From Stella humosa (GTDB lineage: Bacteria > Pseudomonadota > Alphaproteobacteria > ATCC43930 > Allostellaceae): 64,000 nucleotides of DNA. The stretch covers positions 818,001-882,000 of the forward strand of contig NZ_AP019700.1 in assembly GCF_006738645.1 (NCBI RefSeq), written 5' to 3'. The notes under the pieces were generated by a model. The model was not told where the DNA came from and did not search any database. It saw only the letters and a program-made list of their open reading frames with translations. This document shows, in pieces, positions 60,745 to 64,000 of the stretch (position 1 is the first letter of the stretch; each line of letters begins with the position of its first letter). The position numbers were made by a program, and so were the translations under genes.

Positions 60745-62943
60745 ATGACCGATACCGAGATGCGGCCCCCCGGCGCACCGGCGCCGACCGTGGCCGGGGC
60801 GGCAGCCGTGGCGCGCGCCGAGGATGATCGGGCGCATGTCGCCCGACTGGCCGCGGAGGGCGAGGCGGCCCTGAAGGCGGGCCAGTTTGCGGCGGCCATC
60901 GCGGCCCATGCCGAACTGGTCCGCCGGCGGCCGCACCTGATCGACCTGTGGCGCCGGCTCGGCGTTTCCTATTCGCGCGGCCAGGGCATGGCCGAGGCGG
61001 CCGGGCACATGGCCGCCCATGCCGTCGCGGTCGGCCATGCGGCGGGATTCCGGGTCGCCGCCCAGATCGCCGCCCAGTCCGGCGATCTGGCGGCCGCCAC
61101 CCGCCTGGCCGAACAGGGCATGGCCGCGGTCGGGGCCGACGAGGCCCTGGCCTTGCTGTTGTGCAGGCTCTGGCGCGATCGGGGCGACCATGCCCGCGGC
61201 GCGGCCGCGGCCGGCGCTGCCATCCGGCGCGGCCTGGGCGGCGACCGGCTTCGCCTTGCCTGGGCCCACGCGCTCCTGCAGGCCGACGACGCGAACGGCG
61301 CGCTGGCGGCAGTCGCCCCCTTGCTGGCGGCCCAGCCGGCTGCCAAGGCCCCCCGCCAGGTCGAGGGCGACGCCCTGCAGCGTCTGGGCGACCACGGCCG
61401 GGAACTGGCGGCGCTGCGGCAATGGCTTGCCGCCGATCCGACCAGCGAGCCGGCCCGCTTGCGGCTGGCCAACCGGCTGGTCGCCGACGGCCGCTTCACC
61501 GACGCCATCTCGATCCTGCTGCGGCTCATGCGCGAGCAGCCGGAATCGGCCCGCTTCCCGACAGTGGCCGCCATGATCCTCTATGGCATGGGCAAGGACG
61601 GCCGTGGCCTGCGCCTGGCCCAGCGAGCGGTGGCGCTGGATGCGGACGCGGCCGAAGCCCAACTGGCCCTGGCGACGATCCTCAATCGCATGGCGCGCCA
61701 CCGCGAGGCCGAGATGCCGGCCCGGCGCGCCGTCGCCCTGTTGCCCAAGCTGTCGGCGCCGCACAACGCGCTGGCCCTCAGCCTGCAACGCCAGAACCGC
61801 TTCTCCGAGGCCGAGGCGCTGTGCAACCAAGCGATTTCGCTGCAGCCGGACGACCCCGATGCGCTGGCGAATCTCGCGACCCTGCAATGGATGCTCGAAC
61901 GCTATCCGCAATCGATCGCCAATTTCGACCGCGCGCTGGCGCAGCGGCCCGGCGATGCCGAGATCCATTTCAACCGCGGCGTCAGCCATCTCGCCATGGG
62001 CGATTTTGCCCGCGCCTGGGACGACCTGGGCTGGCGCTGGAAGCGCGACAAGGCGAAGTGGCGCCCGTTCCCGCAGCCCTGGTGGACGGGCGGGCCGGTG
62101 GCCGGCCGGATCGTAGCCTGGGGCGAGCAGGGGGTGGGGGACGAGGTGCTGGCCGCGGGCCTGTTGCCCGACCTCCAGGCGGCCGTGCCGGCCGGCGTCG
62201 CGCTGGAATGCGACCCGCGCCTGGTGCCGCTGATCCGCCGGTCGATGCCGCACGTGCTGGTGGCCGCCCGCGTCGACCCGATCGACCCCGCCCTGCTGGC
62301 ACCGGACATCGCCGCCCAGACGCCGATGGTCGACCTGGCGCGCCATCTTCGCCCCGACCGCGCGTCGTTCCGCCCCCATTCGGGCTATTTCCGGGCCGAT
62401 CCGGCGCTGACCGCGCGCCTGCGCGCGCGCTACCGGGAGCCCGGGCTCGACGGGGCCGCGCCCGGCCTCGTCGTCGGGCTCTCCTGGTCCAGCACCAACC
62501 GCAAGCTGGGCCAGCGCAAGACGCTCGAACTGCCCGCCTGGGCGCCCATCCTGGCCACGCCGGGCGTCCGTTTCGTCAGCCTGCAATATGGCGACGTGTC
62601 GGACGAGGTGGAGGCCGTGCGGGCCGCGACCGGCGTCGCGGTGCGGGTCGATCCGGAGATCGACTCGCTGGTCGACATCGACGCCTATGCCGCCCAGGTG
62701 GCGGCCATGGACCTGGTGATCACGATCAGCAACACCGCCGTCCACTTCGCGGGGGCACTGGGCGTGCCCGGCTGGCTGATGCTGCCACGGGGAAACGGCT
62801 TGCTCTGGTACTGGCTGGTGTGTCAGGGAGAGCATTGCCCCTGGTATCCATCGATTCGCGTCTTCCGTCAGGATCGGGAAGGGGACTGGTCGGGGATGGT
62901 CGAACGGCTCGCCAGCGCGCTCCGCAACCGCGCTGCGACGTAA
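60745..62943 (+). CDS. Large TPR protein with GT9-like C-terminal domain
   Basis: A 732-residue cytoplasmic protein. About residues 30-420 are ten or so tetratricopeptide repeats, clearest in the later ones (PHNALALSLQRQNRFSEAEALC, PDALANLATLQWMLERYPQS, AEIHFNRGVSHLAMGDFARA). Residues ~430-725 are a GT9-like domain: GRIVAWGEQGVGDEVLAAGL, LVVGLSWSSTNRKLGQRKTL, VRFVSLQYGDVSDEVEAV and MDLVITISNTAVHFAGALGVPGWLML. The C-terminal half is paralogous to the protein at 57295. It lies between coat-protein copy D and the type I secretion ATPase. It may be a glycosyltransferase that reads protein substrates through its TPRs, comparable in layout to GT41 enzymes; this is unproven. Confidence 0.8.
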   Translation: MTDTEMRPPGAPAPTVAGAAAVARAEDDRAHVARLAAEGEAALKAGQFAAAIAAHAELVRRRPHLIDLWRRLGVSYSRGQGMAEAAGHMAAHAVAVGHAAGFRVAAQIAAQSGDLAAATRLAEQGMAAVGADEALALLLCRLWRDRGDHARGAAAAGAAIRRGLGGDRLRLAWAHALLQADDANGALAAVAPLLAAQPAAKAPRQVEGDALQRLGDHGRELAALRQWLAADPTSEPARLRLANRLVADGRFTDAISILLRLMREQPESARFPTVAAMILYGMGKDGRGLRLAQRAVALDADAAEAQLALATILNRMARHREAEMPARRAVALLPKLSAPHNALALSLQRQNRFSEAEALCNQAISLQPDDPDALANLATLQWMLERYPQSIANFDRALAQRPGDAEIHFNRGVSHLAMGDFARAWDDLGWRWKRDKAKWRPFPQPWWTGGPVAGRIVAWGEQGVGDEVLAAGLLPDLQAAVPAGVALECDPRLVPLIRRSMPHVLVAARVDPIDPALLAPDIAAQTPMVDLARHLRPDRASFRPHSGYFRADPALTARLRARYREPGLDGAAPGLVVGLSWSSTNRKLGQRKTLELPAWAPILATPGVRFVSLQYGDVSDEVEAVRAATGVAVRVDPEIDSLVDIDAYAAQVAAMDLVITISNTAVHFAGALGVPGWLMLPRGNGLLWYWLVCQGEHCPWYPSIRVFRQDREGDWSGMVERLASALRNRAAT

Positions 62944-63027
62944 GGCCACCGACGAATGCAGTCGATCGGGTCGACGCAACTATAGTATTGATGCCCGGCG
63001 GACGCGCCTGGGCAGATAGAAGGTTCG

Positions 63028-64000
63028 ATGAGCCAACAACTGAATTCCGTGCGGGCTCTCCTGCGCGCCTGCCGACCGGAGTTGGTGACGGTCGGCATCA
63101 TCACTTTCTTCATCAATATGTTGATGCTGACGCTGCCGCTCTACACGCTGCAGATGTTCTCGCGCGTGTTTGCCAGCGGCAGCATGTCCACCCTGGTCCT
63201 GCTCACCGTCATCGCCGTGTTCGCGATGATCGTGATGGGCATCCTCTATTTCGTCCGCTCTCGCGTCACCAACGAGATGAGCAACAAGATCGACGCGATG
63301 CTGGGCGAGAACCTGCTTCGCCTGTCGATCAAGAACGGCCTGCTGAACAACACCTCGCGCGATGCCCAGGGGCTGCGCGATCTGGCTCAGGTGCGCAACT
63401 TCCTGGCCGGCGGCGAACTGCCCAACCTGTTCGATACGCCCTGGGTCCCGATGTACCTCTTCATCATCTGGATCTTCGACCCGCTGCTGGGCTACGTCGC
63501 CATCGCCGGCGCCATCATCATGATCAGCTTCGCGATCGCCAACGAGGTGCTCTCCCGCCGTCCCTTGCGCATCTACAACACCGCCAGCGTGCTCGCCACG
63601 CAGGAGGCGGAATCGATGGTGAAGAACGCCGAAGCCATCGAATCCATGGGCATGATGAACGGCGTCGTGCGCCAGTGGCGCAAGATGCAGAGCGTCGTGC
63701 TCTCCTCCAACAGCCGTTCGAACAAGGTCAGCAGCTTCATCGGCACGACGTCGCGCACGGTCCGCCTGATGGTGCAGATCGCCGTGACCGCCGTCGGCGC
63801 CTACCAGGTCGTCAATCACTCCATCAGCCCCGGCGCGTTCGTTGTCGCCAACATCCTGATGGCCCGCGCGCTGGCCCCGGTCGACGCCGCCATCGGCACC
63901 TGGCGCAGCGTCGTCGCCTTCATGTCGGCCGCCCGCCGGCTGGACGCGATGATGCAGGACCTGCCGCGCATGCAGACCTCGTCGATGTCGCTGCCCGCAC
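63028..64000 (+). CDS. Type I secretion ABC transporter (PrtD/HlyB type), 3' end beyond window
   Basis: The first 324 codons of an ABC exporter, start ATG 63028 (MSQQLNSVRALLRACRPELV). The transmembrane domain is visible: TVGIITFFINMLMLTLPLYTLQMFSRVF, STLVLLTVIAVFAMIVMGILYFVRSRV, the conserved LRDLAQVRNFLAGGELPNLFDTPWVPMYL of PrtD-like proteins, and FVVANILMARALAPVDAAIGTWR. There is no C39 peptidase domain. The ATPase domain and any HlyD-type adaptor gene lie beyond base 64000. Its place beside four RTX proteins with C-terminal ABC-exporter-type ends makes it their likely inner-membrane exporter, comparable to RsaD in Caulobacter. Confidence 0.93.
   Translation, partial: MSQQLNSVRALLRACRPELVTVGIITFFINMLMLTLPLYTLQMFSRVFASGSMSTLVLLTVIAVFAMIVMGILYFVRSRVTNEMSNKIDAMLGENLLRLSIKNGLLNNTSRDAQGLRDLAQVRNFLAGGELPNLFDTPWVPMYLFIIWIFDPLLGYVAIAGAIIMISFAIANEVLSRRPLRIYNTASVLATQEAESMVKNAEAIESMGMMNGVVRQWRKMQSVVLSSNSRSNKVSSFIGTTSRTVRLMVQIAVTAVGAYQVVNHSISPGAFVVANILMARALAPVDAAIGTWRSVVAFMSAARRLDAMMQDLPRMQTSSMSLPA

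Overview
The window is very GC-rich, densely coding DNA with alphaproteobacterial gene content (PutA without a DNA-binding head, a PhnCDE cluster, ECF sigma with a small membrane anti-sigma, RTX proteins with a PrtD-type exporter). My best guess is a free-living Rhodospirillales-like bacterium; that is inference from gene content only. I see no tRNA, rRNA, insertion sequence, CRISPR array or replication origin, and no gene-free stretch longer than about 300 bases.

Layout. 1-8.0 kb: a DMT-family permease cut by the window edge, a Tam-like methyltransferase, a Na/Pi cotransporter, a TupA-like ATP-grasp gene broken by an in-frame TGA, and a leftward phosphonate uptake operon (phnD-phnC-phnE-phnE). 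Both phosphorus genes have a candidate Pho box. 8.0-11 kb: a DM13 protein, an EF-hand protein, and an overlapping ECF sigma / anti-sigma / periplasmic metal-sensor operon. 11-16.5 kb: a methyltransferase, a ComB-family phosphatase, a double ABM-domain protein and three leftward glycosyltransferases. 16.6-31 kb: mainly catabolism, with putA, two GST-like proteins, an NDP-forming and an AMP-forming acyl-CoA synthetase, a hybrid sensor kinase and a gamma-glutamyltransferase-like protein. A perfect 10-bp palindrome lies in one divergent intergenic region.

31-41 kb: two short RTX proteins sharing an unusual module, an oxidoreductase, a HAD phosphatase, then a translationally coupled pair of cyanophycin-synthetase-like proteins whose Mur-ligase halves have lost the P-loop, followed by a molybdopterin oxidoreductase. 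41-50 kb: a surface-polysaccharide block with a Wzm/Wzt-type ABC exporter, a HAD protein and its likely split-off partner, two sulfotransferases, two methyltransferases and a GT2 enzyme.

50-64 kb: the most striking part. Four paralogous 622-641-residue RTX proteins share a nearly invariant 268-residue N-terminus and an invariant C-terminus, with variable middles and the same hairpin terminator after each gene. Between and after them lie a GT8-like glycosyltransferase and two TPR proteins with a GT9-like C-terminal domain. A PrtD/HlyB-type type I secretion ATPase starts at 63028 and runs off the window. I read this as an S-layer or surface-coat locus: RTX coat proteins, their exporter, possible glycosylation enzymes, and next to it an exported sulfated or methylated polysaccharide that could anchor the coat, as O-antigen anchors RsaA in Caulobacter.
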